Shown: positions 1 through 6,280, counted from the stretch's first letter. The stretch is 6,743 nucleotides of DNA from an uncultured Parabacteroides sp. (GCA_947074335.1 CAMTPG010000146.1:1-6743); one strand, 5' to 3'. The notes: a model not told the origin generated them from the letters alone. A program made the numbers and translations.

Positions 1-55
1 GAACCGCCGTAAACGGTTTTGCAGACCGCTGACTAAACCACTCATCCAAGGAACC
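1..55 (-). tRNA. tRNA-Cys (GCA anticodon), 3' end cut off by the window edge
   Basis: Read on the minus strand from position 55, the sequence folds as the 5' two thirds of a tRNA. The 5' acceptor arm GGTTCCT is at 55-49, followed by TG. A 3-bp D stem (GAT with GTC) encloses a loop containing GTGG. The anticodon stem is GCGGT with ACCGT around a 7-nt loop CTGCAAA, so the anticodon at 22-20 is GCA, for cysteine. T33 and A37 are both present. A 4-nt variable region and the 5' half of the T stem (GGCGG, then TTC) follow before the window ends. The 3' acceptor half and CCA lie outside, so the acceptor pairing cannot be checked. No protein ORF explains this stretch better. The gene is divergent from rfbC, with its own promoter candidate at 89-120. 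Confidence 0.93.
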
Positions 56-88
56 GGATCAATATTTGTGTTTTGTTTTTTGCGAGTG

Positions 89-120
89 CAAAGAAAGGAC
101 ATCCTGACGACTTATGCAAA
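89..120 (-). promoter_or_regulatory. Probable promoter of the tRNA-Cys gene
   Basis: On the minus strand, TTTG at 120-117 matches the Bacteroidota -33 element and TTTCTTTG at 96-89 matches the -7 element TAnnTTTG with one mismatch (T for A). The spacer between TTTG and the -7 box is exactly 20 nt. Transcription would start near position 82-85, giving a leader of roughly 27-30 nt before the mature tRNA 5' end at 55. The match is by eye to the published phylum consensus; no start site has been mapped here. Confidence 0.6.
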
Positions 121-152
121 TATTTTTCAACCTTTTTTGTTTTTAATAAGAG

Positions 153-183
153 TTGCACAGCTCCCGAAAAAGCGGTTACTTTG
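153..183 (+). promoter_or_regulatory. Probable promoter of rfbC-rfbB
   Basis: TTG at 153-155 (-33 element) is followed after 20 nt by TTACTTTG at 176-183, a one-mismatch version of the -7 element TAnnTTTG. Transcription would begin near 190, about 20 nt before the ATG at 210. This decides the rfbC start: the reading frame stays open upstream to 153, but that upstream part would overlap the promoter itself. The spacer length equals that of the divergent tRNA promoter. Confidence 0.6.
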
Positions 184-209
184 CATTTCTATTATCAAAA
201 AGCAAAAAA

Positions 210-767
210 ATGATCTATACAGAAACAGAAATAGCCGGTGCATGGATAATTGAACCTAAAGTATTTAAAGATGCGCGGGGTTATTTTATGGAGGCCTGGA
301 AAAAGGAGGAATTTGAAAAACATATCGGTCCTGTAAATTTTGTGCAGGATAATGAATCATGCTCATCGAAAGGTGTGCTTCGCGGGTTGCATTATCAGCT
401 CGGTCCGATGGCGCAGGCCAAACTGGTACGTGTAATCGAAGGCTGCGTGCTCGATGTAGCTGTTGATTTGCGTCAGGGATCGCCCACATTCGGGAAATAT
501 CTGGCGGTGGAATTATCGGCCGAAAATAAACGTCAGTTTTATATTCCGCAGGGTTTTGCCCACGGATTTCATGTGTTGAGCGAAACAGCCGTGTTTACCT
601 ATAAAGTGGATAATCCTTATTCGCCCACACACGAGCGCGGACTTCGTTTTGACGATCCCGCCATCGGAATCGACTGGCAAATCAGCGATCCTGCATTGGT
701 CAATCTTTCCGATAAAGACCGGAATGCACCTTTGCTGAAAGATGCAGAAATAAATTTTGTATATTAA
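210..767 (+). CDS. rfbC: dTDP-4-dehydrorhamnose 3,5-epimerase (RmlC)
   Basis: This enzyme epimerises C3 and C5 of dTDP-4-keto-6-deoxyglucose, the third step of dTDP-L-rhamnose synthesis, in the cytoplasm. The product feeds O-antigen, capsule or other surface glycans. The 185-residue product has the usual family length of about 180-190 and a single cupin fold. Visible family motifs are DARGYFMEAW (21-30, substrate phosphate/nucleotide-binding region), LRGLHYQ (57-63) with the presumed catalytic base His61, Tyr131 in FTYKVDNPY as the likely general acid, and LSDKDRNAP (166-174) with Asp170 as the likely partner of the histidine. Residue roles are transferred from characterised RmlC enzymes. The ATG at 210 is preferred over the open frame back to 153, because it gives the standard N-terminus and lies just downstream of the promoter at 153-183. 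rfbB follows after 18 nt, so the two are probably one operon. There is no clear Shine-Dalgarno, only an A-rich stretch before the ATG, as is usual in Bacteroidota. Confidence 0.95.
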   Translation: MIYTETEIAGAWIIEPKVFKDARGYFMEAWKKEEFEKHIGPVNFVQDNESCSSKGVLRGLHYQLGPMAQAKLVRVIEGCVLDVAVDLRQGSPTFGKYLAVELSAENKRQFYIPQGFAHGFHVLSETAVFTYKVDNPYSPTHERGLRFDDPAIGIDWQISDPALVNLSDKDRNAPLLKDAEINFVY

Positions 768-785
768 TATCTATAAATAGAAGCT

Positions 786-1925
786 ATGAAAACCTATCTG
801 GTAACAGGCGCGGCCGGTTTTATCGGCGCAAACTTTATTAAATATATGTTGGCCAAATATCCCGAAATCAAAATTGTGGTTTTGGATTTGCTGACATATG
901 CGGGAAATCTGGGCACAATTGCCGGAGATATCGACAACGAGCGTTGCATTTTTGTAAAAGGTGATATTTGCGATCGCGAACTGGCTGATGAGCTGTTTGC
1001 CAAGTATAAATTTGATTATGTGGTAAACTTTGCTGCCGAAAGTCATGTGGATCGCAGCATCGAAAATCCGCAATTATTCCTGCAAACCAATATTCTCGGC
1101 ACGCAAAATCTGCTGGATGCGGCTCGCAGAGCCTGGGTAACGGGAAAAGATGAAAACGGCTATCCGACATGGATTGAAGGCGTTCGTTTCCATCAGGTTT
1201 CTACCGATGAGGTTTACGGCAGTCTGGGCGAAACGGGATATTTCCACGAAACAACACCGCTCGATCCGCGCAGTCCGTACAGCGCTTCTAAAACGAGTGC
1301 CGATCTGTTTGTACAGGCCTATTCGGAAACGTATAAAATGCCGGTAACCATTACGCGTTGTTCCAATAATTACGGTCCGTATCATTTCCCCGAAAAACTG
1401 ATTCCGCTTATTATCAAGAATATTCTCGAAGGTAAACAGCTTCCGGTTTATGGCGACGGTACCAATGTGCGCGACTGGTTGTATGTGGAAGATCACTGCA
1501 AAGCCATCGATTGTGTATTGCATCGCGGCAGAACAGGCGAAGTTTACAATGTAGGCGGACACAACGAAAAACAAAACATCGAGATTGTAAAACTGACCAT
1601 TCAGACCATTCGTCAGTTAATGACCGAGCAGCCTGCTTATCGCCTGATGCTGAAAAAACAGGTAATGGATGCCAATGGCGAAATTGCTATCGACTGGATT
1701 AACGACGATCTGATTATCTTCGTAAAAGACCGTCTGGGTCATGATCAGCGTTATGCCATCGATCCGACCAAAATTTCGACAGAGCTGGGCTGGACACCCG
1801 AAACTCCATTCGAAAAAGGAATTGTAAAAACCATCCGCTGGTACCTGGAAAATCAGGACTGGGTTGCAGAAATCGCCGGCGGAGATTATATGAAATATTA
1901 CGAACAAATGTATAGCAATCGCTAA
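786..1925 (+). CDS. rfbB: dTDP-glucose 4,6-dehydratase (RmlB)
   Basis: This enzyme converts dTDP-D-glucose to dTDP-4-keto-6-deoxy-D-glucose, the second step of dTDP-L-rhamnose synthesis and a precursor of other deoxysugars. It is a cytoplasmic, NAD-dependent extended SDR. The Rossmann glycine motif TGAAGFIG is at residues 7-14. The family signature NFAAESHVDRS is at 81-91. The catalytic Thr-Asp-Glu is at 140-142 (STDEVYGS) and the YxxxK pair is Tyr165/Lys169 (SPYSASK). RCSNNYGPYHFPEKLIP (191-207) and NVRDWLYVEDH (227-237) are substrate-site motifs. At 379 residues it is longer than the roughly 355-360 of enterobacterial RmlB. The extra length lies mainly at about 272-310, before VKDRLGHDQRYAID; similar long forms are known to me from Bacteroides relatives. 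It begins 18 nt after the rfbC stop and shares its promoter. The stop at 1923-1925 faces the AsmA-gene stop with one base between. The identification is secure; in vivo flux could also serve sugars other than rhamnose. Confidence 0.96.
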   Translation: MKTYLVTGAAGFIGANFIKYMLAKYPEIKIVVLDLLTYAGNLGTIAGDIDNERCIFVKGDICDRELADELFAKYKFDYVVNFAAESHVDRSIENPQLFLQTNILGTQNLLDAARRAWVTGKDENGYPTWIEGVRFHQVSTDEVYGSLGETGYFHETTPLDPRSPYSASKTSADLFVQAYSETYKMPVTITRCSNNYGPYHFPEKLIPLIIKNILEGKQLPVYGDGTNVRDWLYVEDHCKAIDCVLHRGRTGEVYNVGGHNEKQNIEIVKLTIQTIRQLMTEQPAYRLMLKKQVMDANGEIAIDWINDDLIIFVKDRLGHDQRYAIDPTKISTELGWTPETPFEKGIVKTIRWYLENQDWVAEIAGGDYMKYYEQMYSNR

Positions 1926-1926
1926 A

Positions 1927-4900
1927 CTACTGTTTTAATTCGGGTGCCGTTTGTCTGATTTGCTGACGAACGGCATCCCGGATATCTTTCCGGATATTTT
2001 TTCGCGTACTGTCCATTTCGGCCATTTTAGCCGGCTTAAACAGATCTTTATATTTCGCTTTTGTAATCTTAAATTTGAATTTATCCAGATTGCCATACAC
2101 ATCGACTCCCAGTTTAAAGGGAACCGGCGATTTCAGCACCGAAATATGATAATTGAAGGTCATATCCAGATTATGCGTACCGCCCACGGCAACCCGGTAA
2201 CGATCCATTTCCACCTGAAACGGAAATACTTCGATCTGATTATCTTTGATCGCTAAATCCACGGCGATGCTGTCAATCACATTCCGCTTCTTATTTTTAA
2301 ACATCATCATTTTCGATATTTCCGCGAAGGTTTCGCCATCCAGCAAAACCATATTTTCGCCATGCAGATAACAGGCCGCATTAACAGAAGGCAGAATTAC
2401 CGACATGGAAGAATCTAATTTGCAGGTAGCCGTGATTTCGCAGTTTACAACACCTTCGAATGAGCGAAGCATCGGCACCAGCGTATCGATAGCCGGAAAC
2501 AGAGAAACCAGTTCGCCGATTTGTATCCGGTTTAAATCCAGATCCAGTCCGGTTGAGGCTCCGTCTTTATTTTTGGCGGTATAATTCATGGTCAGATTTC
2601 CGCTTCCCATATTCGATTGCATATTGAGCTTATTCAGGTTGATGCTTTGATTGCGCATCACGATTTCGCCGGTTACATTTTCCAGTTGCAACTCGTTAAA
2701 ATCAATGCGTTTAGCATTGGTATTTAAGGATAGATCCAGGAAATCGGGTACCACAAAAACCTGGTCGGTTGTATCGGCTTCGATAATGGTTACCACCTCA
2801 TTGAGTGATTGGGCATCTAAAATGGCTACCGGTTCTTCGATGGCTTTAATTACTGTATTATCGGCGTACTGCATGCCGGCGTTGACCGATTGCATAAGCT
2901 GTGTGCAATCAATATAATCGGAAGTCAGCTCAAATTCGCCGCGCAGCTTTCCGCCGCGCAGAAAAGCTTGTCGTATCCGGTTCAATTGGCCGCTGAGTTT
3001 CAAATTACTATTACCCAGATGCAAATTGGCATCGGTTAGTTTTACGGTATTTGTATTGAAAGTCAGTGTAGTGGGATCCATCCAGATCGGAATCGGGAAA
3101 AACTGACTGAATGCCTGCAGTTTATTAAACGAAACATTTCCGCGCGCTTCCCACTGGCTGAATAATTGCTGAATCAGATTTTCGCCGGCTGCCTGATCCG
3201 ACAGGTGTAAAGAATCAGTTGCCAGGCGGCGTTTCTGGCGGCGAGTCTGCAGCGAATCGCCGGCAGCATGCATGGCTTGTCGCTCCCTGCGTGCATCCGT
3301 ATAGGGCAAGGCTTCAAAATTGAAATTACTTTTTGCCAGTACGGCACCGCTGCGCATGGGTTTACTGATGAATTTCAGTGTATCTACGGCAATTCGTCCG
3401 CCGGCTGTCGGTTTATGTTTATCTGATAAAGAGGGTTTAATGGCTGCCTGCAGATTTAATTGCTCGGCTATCAAAAGAATTGAGTCGGGCAGCTGTGTTT
3501 GCAGATGACTGAAAGAAATGCCTGCCGTCATCGGAATAACGGCAGTTGTATCGATGGTCGGACTGGTTTGTGCATGCAAAGATAATTTGCTTACGGTAGA
3601 ATTAATTTCAGTTTTGTATTGTACATTCAATGTGTCCACATCCAGCACCAGGCGTACCAGGTCATTTTTGCCCAGATAATTGCTCTCCTGACGTACAGGA
3701 TCGATGGCCAATTGTGTGCCGCCGATAAAGAGATCCAGCTCGAGCGGTTTGCATTCGGCTTTCAATTGATCAACAGATAAACTGCCTGCGGCTTTTATTT
3801 TCCCAAATTGACTGTCCAGCAGATCATCCAATTTAAAATGAGCCATCAGATCGGCCTGCAGCAATCCTTCTATTAATAAGGTATCGGGATTAAAAAATTC
3901 TTCGCCCAGTCGGGTGAAATCCATATTTCCGCGCATAACGGCATAAATTTGCGGATTGGTATACAGATTATATACATATCCGTTCATGGAGAGTGCCGTG
4001 TTCAGGCCGATCAATGTAAAATCCTGAAGTTCAACATACGAAGAATCCGGGTTTCGTCCGTTCAGGTGCAGATCCAGATCCATCTGAAGTGTATCGATGC
4101 CCTGTTTTACTCCTTTCATATGGTAAGATCCGTTATTGATTTTGCAACACAGATTGATCGAAGGCATAATACTGTCGCCAACCAGACCGGTAATTGTGCT
4201 GTTGAGCGAAATCTCACCTTTGGTTACCATTTGGTTGCGATCTTTCAGATAAGCATCAGGCACAAAATCCAGTAAATCATTCAGGTTGCCAATTTTAAGA
4301 TCCATTTCCAGATCCACATGCGACAGGTTGGATTCGGGTATTTTTCGCAGTGATCCCGATGCCGTAAAAGGGAACTGATTAATGCGCAGTTCTGCATCCT
4401 GCAGTGTAACAGACTGATATTGATCCGTGAGTAATATTTTGCTTTTCAGCTGCAAAGACACATTGTTTTTCAACCGGTAATCCGGACAATCGAAAAGAAT
4501 GGAAGAGGTGCCTGCATCAATGGAGAGCCGGTTTTCGTTGCCGGTCAGCGAGCCGTCGATGGTCAGGAAGAAACCGCCTAATTCGGCAAACACATCGCTT
4601 TGCCGGTCATCATAAGTGAATTTACCATTATATATGCGTACGCGCTGCAGGTCAATAACCGGCAGATCACTCTCTTTTTCAGTTTCTTCATTCTCAGCCT
4701 CTTCATCCGTATCTTTTGTTAAATAAATATCCCAGTTGGGATGGCCGTCGCTACTTACAAACCCGTAAAAGCGGGGCGAGGAGATGGATAGATCCTTGAT
4801 GGTAATCCGTTTTTTGAACAAAAAATCAAAAGGCTGAACCGACAGTTTGGCCTGTTGAAACGAAAACAGTGAATCGGCCGGAATATCCAACAGATGATCT

Positions 4901-5175
4901 TTGGAAATGCTGTCGGGCATCTGATGTGTTAAATGACCATTGATTAGTTTTACACCTAAATAGGGGTAGGTTTCGAAATAGGTCAGCTCAATCCGTTCGC
5001 ATTCAAAATGGGCATCGATAAACTTATTGGTTTGTTCCACCACAAGCGGCGTAAGCTTTTTCGGCGGCAGAATGCCCCAGTTCAGGATGCTGAAACCAAT
5101 CAGCGGCAGGATGAAAACTACAGATACAATGCAAAGTGCAATAATTGCCAGAATCTTTTTCTTTCGTTTAGTCAT
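1927..5175 (-). CDS. Large AsmA-family envelope protein
   Basis: The 1082-residue protein has a basic N-terminus (MTKRKKK) and one membrane segment at about 8-32, then a long periplasmic part. It looks like a membrane-anchored, non-cleaved protein. The opening after the anchor (ALPP-like turn, FIDAHFECERIELTYFETYPYLGVKL at about 52-77, where Tyr-Phe-Glu-Thr-Tyr-Pro precedes a beta strand) is typical of AsmA N-terminal regions in Bacteroidota. The middle is beta-rich with recurring L-x-L-x and D-x-x-x-L strands. The end (about 840-1040), including FNYHISVLKSPVPFKLGVDVYGN near 1004-1026, resembles the AsmA C-terminal domain. AsmA/TamB-type proteins are proposed to form beta grooves that carry phospholipid between membranes or aid outer-membrane assembly; the substrate here is unknown. 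Two low-complexity linkers stand out: an acidic one (about 153-170) and a basic, Gln/Arg-rich one (about 624-662). The protein ends with a charged, probably helical tail. The start is ATG at 5175; the -7 box at 5211-5218 fits it. The stop is TAG, one base from the rfbB stop. Confidence 0.88.
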   Translation of the reverse strand: MTKRKKKILAIIALCIVSVVFILPLIGFSILNWGILPPKKLTPLVVEQTNKFIDAHFECERIELTYFETYPYLGVKLINGHLTHQMPDSISKDHLLDIPADSLFSFQQAKLSVQPFDFLFKKRITIKDLSISSPRFYGFVSSDGHPNWDIYLTKDTDEEAENEETEKESDLPVIDLQRVRIYNGKFTYDDRQSDVFAELGGFFLTIDGSLTGNENRLSIDAGTSSILFDCPDYRLKNNVSLQLKSKILLTDQYQSVTLQDAELRINQFPFTASGSLRKIPESNLSHVDLEMDLKIGNLNDLLDFVPDAYLKDRNQMVTKGEISLNSTITGLVGDSIMPSINLCCKINNGSYHMKGVKQGIDTLQMDLDLHLNGRNPDSSYVELQDFTLIGLNTALSMNGYVYNLYTNPQIYAVMRGNMDFTRLGEEFFNPDTLLIEGLLQADLMAHFKLDDLLDSQFGKIKAAGSLSVDQLKAECKPLELDLFIGGTQLAIDPVRQESNYLGKNDLVRLVLDVDTLNVQYKTEINSTVSKLSLHAQTSPTIDTTAVIPMTAGISFSHLQTQLPDSILLIAEQLNLQAAIKPSLSDKHKPTAGGRIAVDTLKFISKPMRSGAVLAKSNFNFEALPYTDARRERQAMHAAGDSLQTRRQKRRLATDSLHLSDQAAGENLIQQLFSQWEARGNVSFNKLQAFSQFFPIPIWMDPTTLTFNTNTVKLTDANLHLGNSNLKLSGQLNRIRQAFLRGGKLRGEFELTSDYIDCTQLMQSVNAGMQYADNTVIKAIEEPVAILDAQSLNEVVTIIEADTTDQVFVVPDFLDLSLNTNAKRIDFNELQLENVTGEIVMRNQSINLNKLNMQSNMGSGNLTMNYTAKNKDGASTGLDLDLNRIQIGELVSLFPAIDTLVPMLRSFEGVVNCEITATCKLDSSMSVILPSVNAACYLHGENMVLLDGETFAEISKMMMFKNKKRNVIDSIAVDLAIKDNQIEVFPFQVEMDRYRVAVGGTHNLDMTFNYHISVLKSPVPFKLGVDVYGNLDKFKFKITKAKYKDLFKPAKMAEMDSTRKNIRKDIRDAVRQQIRQTAPELKQ
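1941..1980. other. Long imperfect inverted repeat at the convergent gene end
   Basis: CGGGTGCCGTTTG (1941-1953) can pair with CGAACGGCATCCCG (1967-1980) around a 13-nt loop. The stem has about 13 base pairs, with one bulged T and one G-T pair. It lies in the last codons of the AsmA gene, just past the rfbB stop. On neither strand does a long T run follow the stem directly, so it is not a classic terminator. It could be an RNA-stabilising 3' hairpin for rfbCB mRNA. Its right arm overlaps the left arm of the hairpin at 1978-1993, so the two folds exclude each other. The arms are coding sequence, and chance pairing is possible. Confidence 0.4.
1978..2002 (+). terminator. Candidate intrinsic terminator of rfbCB inside the opposing gene
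   Basis: On the plus strand CCGGA (1978-1982) pairs with TCCGG (1989-1993) across a 6-nt loop. After ATA comes a run of six T at 1997-2002. It begins 53 nt past the rfbB stop and is the only hairpin-plus-T-run I see for that transcript. The stem is short (5 bp), so the strength is doubtful. It lies antisense within the 3' coding part of the AsmA-family gene. Confidence 0.4.
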
Positions 5176-5176
5176 A

Positions 5177-5190
5177 TTTGATCAATCAAA
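5177..5190. repeat. Perfect 6-2-6 dyad in the leader of the AsmA gene
   Basis: TTTGAT and ATCAAA flank the dinucleotide CA, making a perfect 6-bp inverted repeat one base upstream of the AsmA-gene start codon (ATG at 5175-5173). It falls within the predicted 5' untranslated leader of about 30 nt. A 2-nt loop is poor for an RNA hairpin, so a protein-binding DNA dyad is the likelier reading if it has any role. AT-rich chance is a real alternative. Confidence 0.35.
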
Positions 5191-5210
5191 ATAGAAGCTG
5201 TTAATTGAAA

Positions 5211-5218
5211 CAAAGATA
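5211..5218 (-). promoter_or_regulatory. -7 promoter element of the AsmA-family gene
   Basis: On the minus strand 5218-5211 reads TATCTTTG, a perfect match to the Bacteroidota -7 consensus TAnnTTTG. It sits 35 nt upstream of the ATG, implying a leader of about 30 nt. No TTG lies at the expected distance of about 20 nt upstream, so the -33 element is weak or replaced by an activator site. The dyad at 5220-5238 occupies that position. Confidence 0.55.
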
Positions 5219-5219
5219 A

Positions 5220-5238
5220 CAATAATACTCAATTATTG
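5220..5238. promoter_or_regulatory. Candidate operator: perfect 7-5-7 dyad
   Basis: CAATAAT (5220-5226) and ATTATTG (5232-5238) form a perfect 7-bp inverted repeat with a 5-nt spacer. The 19-nt size and AT-rich dyad form fit the general LysR-type box (T-N11-A within an interrupted palindrome). It lies between the divergent AsmA and LysR genes, directly upstream of the AsmA-gene -7 box. The obvious candidate ligand is the adjacent LysR regulator acting on itself, on the AsmA gene, or on both. No binding evidence exists in the sequence beyond symmetry and position. Confidence 0.45.
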
Positions 5239-5294
5239 ATGGTGCTTTTTTACTTTTGGGCTTATGGAATAATGATGCTGTAAAATTCATTAGT

Positions 5295-5302
5295 TATCTT
5301 TG
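5295..5302 (+). promoter_or_regulatory. -7 promoter element of the LysR-type regulator gene
   Basis: TATCTTTG is a perfect TAnnTTTG match, 25 nt before the ATG at 5328, implying a leader of about 20 nt. There is no good -33 TTG 17-23 nt upstream. The box supports the 5328 start: the same frame is open back to 5256, but a start there would place the promoter inside the coding region. Confidence 0.55.
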
Positions 5303-5327
5303 TCATAAATATGAAACACAGATAGTG

Positions 5328-6218
5328 ATGGATTTCAGACTAAAAGTATTTTATAGTGTTGCCGTAAATCTGAGTTTTACCAAGGCTTCGAAAGAGCTTT
5401 TTATCAGTCAGCCGGCCATTAGCAAACATATCCACGAACTGGAGCTGCAATATAAAACTCCGCTTTTTCATCGCACGGGCAATCGCATCGCGCTGACGCA
5501 GGCGGGCGAACTGCTATTATCGCATACACGGCAGTTGCTGGCCTTGTATCGGCAGCTTGATTTTGAGATGAATCTGCTGACCGATAATTTCAGCGGCGAA
5601 CTCCGGCTGGGTGCCAGCACTACTATTGCCCAATATGTATTGCCGCCTATTCTGGCCGATTTTATCCGCAAATTTCCACAGATCAAAGTATCACTCTTTA
5701 ACGGGAACAGCCAGGATGTGGAACGGGCACTTCTCGACGGACGCATTACGCTCGGACTGGTGGAAGGCACTACGCATCAGCCGGCTTTATCGTATACTAC
5801 CTGTGCTAAAGATGAACTGGTTGTGGTGGCGCATGCCGGCAGTATTCTGGCACAACAGGATGAAATCACTTTGCAGGAGCTCTGTTCGCTTCCGTTGGTG
5901 TTGCGCGAATCAGGATCGGGCACACTCGATGTAGTGGAAAATGTATTAGCTTCGCATCAGATCAAACCTTCGCAGCTCAATATTCTGCTTCAGCTGGGCA
6001 GTACCGAAAGTATTAAACTCTTTTTAGAAAACTCCGATGCATTGGGCATTGTTTCCATTCGTTCGGTTACGCGTGAGTTAATGTCGGGACAATTAAAGGT
6101 TATCGATATAAAAGATTGTTTATTTGAACGATTCTTCTCATTTGTGCGCCTGCAAGGCGATAGTGGCGGTATAGAAGCCGATTTTATCCGCTATCTGGAG
6201 CAAATCCATTTTAGTTGA
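5328..6218 (+). CDS. LysR-type transcriptional regulator, YeiE/CysL-like
   Basis: The 296-residue product has the standard length and layout of a LysR-type regulator. An N-terminal winged helix-turn-helix spans about 1-60, with the HTH at SFTKASKELFISQPAISKHI (16-35), followed by a linker helix to about 88. The effector-binding domain runs from about 89 to 294. LRLGASTTIAQYVLPPILADF (92-112) and VLRESGSGT (191-199) are typical of the CysL/CbbR/YeiE branch, whose members often sense small anions or sulfur compounds. It precedes a yeiH-like gene, the arrangement seen for enterobacterial yeiE-yeiH. YeiE has been reported to respond to sulfite, so control of the downstream exporter is a reasonable inference, but the effector is unproven here. 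Met 5328 is chosen because it starts at the usual MDFRLKVF; the 24 codons upstream (to TTG 5256) overlap the promoter. Self-regulation through the dyad at 5220-5238 is plausible, as for most LysR proteins. Confidence 0.9.
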   Translation: MDFRLKVFYSVAVNLSFTKASKELFISQPAISKHIHELELQYKTPLFHRTGNRIALTQAGELLLSHTRQLLALYRQLDFEMNLLTDNFSGELRLGASTTIAQYVLPPILADFIRKFPQIKVSLFNGNSQDVERALLDGRITLGLVEGTTHQPALSYTTCAKDELVVVAHAGSILAQQDEITLQELCSLPLVLRESGSGTLDVVENVLASHQIKPSQLNILLQLGSTESIKLFLENSDALGIVSIRSVTRELMSGQLKVIDIKDCLFERFFSFVRLQGDSGGIEADFIRYLEQIHFS

Positions 6219-6222
6219 TTTG

Positions 6223-6237
6223 ATAACTTTTGGTTAT
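6223..6237. promoter_or_regulatory. Candidate operator upstream of the yeiH-like gene
   Basis: ATAAC (6223-6227) and GTTAT (6233-6237) form a 5-bp inverted repeat with a 5-nt spacer, the same spacer as the dyad at 5220-5238. It starts five bases after the LysR stop codon and lies about 44 nt upstream of the yeiH -7 box, a usual distance for a LysR activator site. A second weak dyad (AATC at 6239-6242 region, GATT at 6248-6251 region) follows. Short AT-rich dyads arise by chance, so this is tentative. Confidence 0.35.
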
Positions 6238-6280
6238 AATCCATCACGATTTACAATAAACAAGCTTTAACTATTTGATG

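Noticed and set aside
153..209. Extended rfbC start at TTG 153 adding 19 residues
   Set aside because: The added segment overlaps the promoter elements at 153-183 and does not resemble RmlC N-termini; ATG 210 gives the normal length.
68..253. Small plus-strand ORF of 61 codons upstream of rfbC
   Set aside because: It crosses both promoter regions and runs into rfbC in another frame, with low-complexity Phe/Leu-rich content and no recognisable domain.
771..1907. Several antisense ORFs of 69-166 codons over rfbB
   Set aside because: They are shadows of a strongly conserved gene; their products are Cys/His/Ile-rich with no family resemblance.
1941..1980. The long stem as a terminator for the AsmA gene
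   Set aside because: On the minus strand the stem is followed by A-rich rather than T-rich sequence, and it precedes the stop codon of that gene.
5251..5258. TACTTTTG as a second perfect -7 box for the LysR gene
   Set aside because: It has no -33 TTG at suitable spacing (the nearest is 12 nt away) and would give a leader of about 65 nt; the box at 5295-5302 is better placed. It remains a weak alternative.
5256..5327. Extended LysR-gene start at TTG 5256 adding 24 residues
   Set aside because: LysR-type proteins begin just before the HTH, as with MDFRLKVF at 5328, and the extension would contain the perfect -7 box at 5295-5302.
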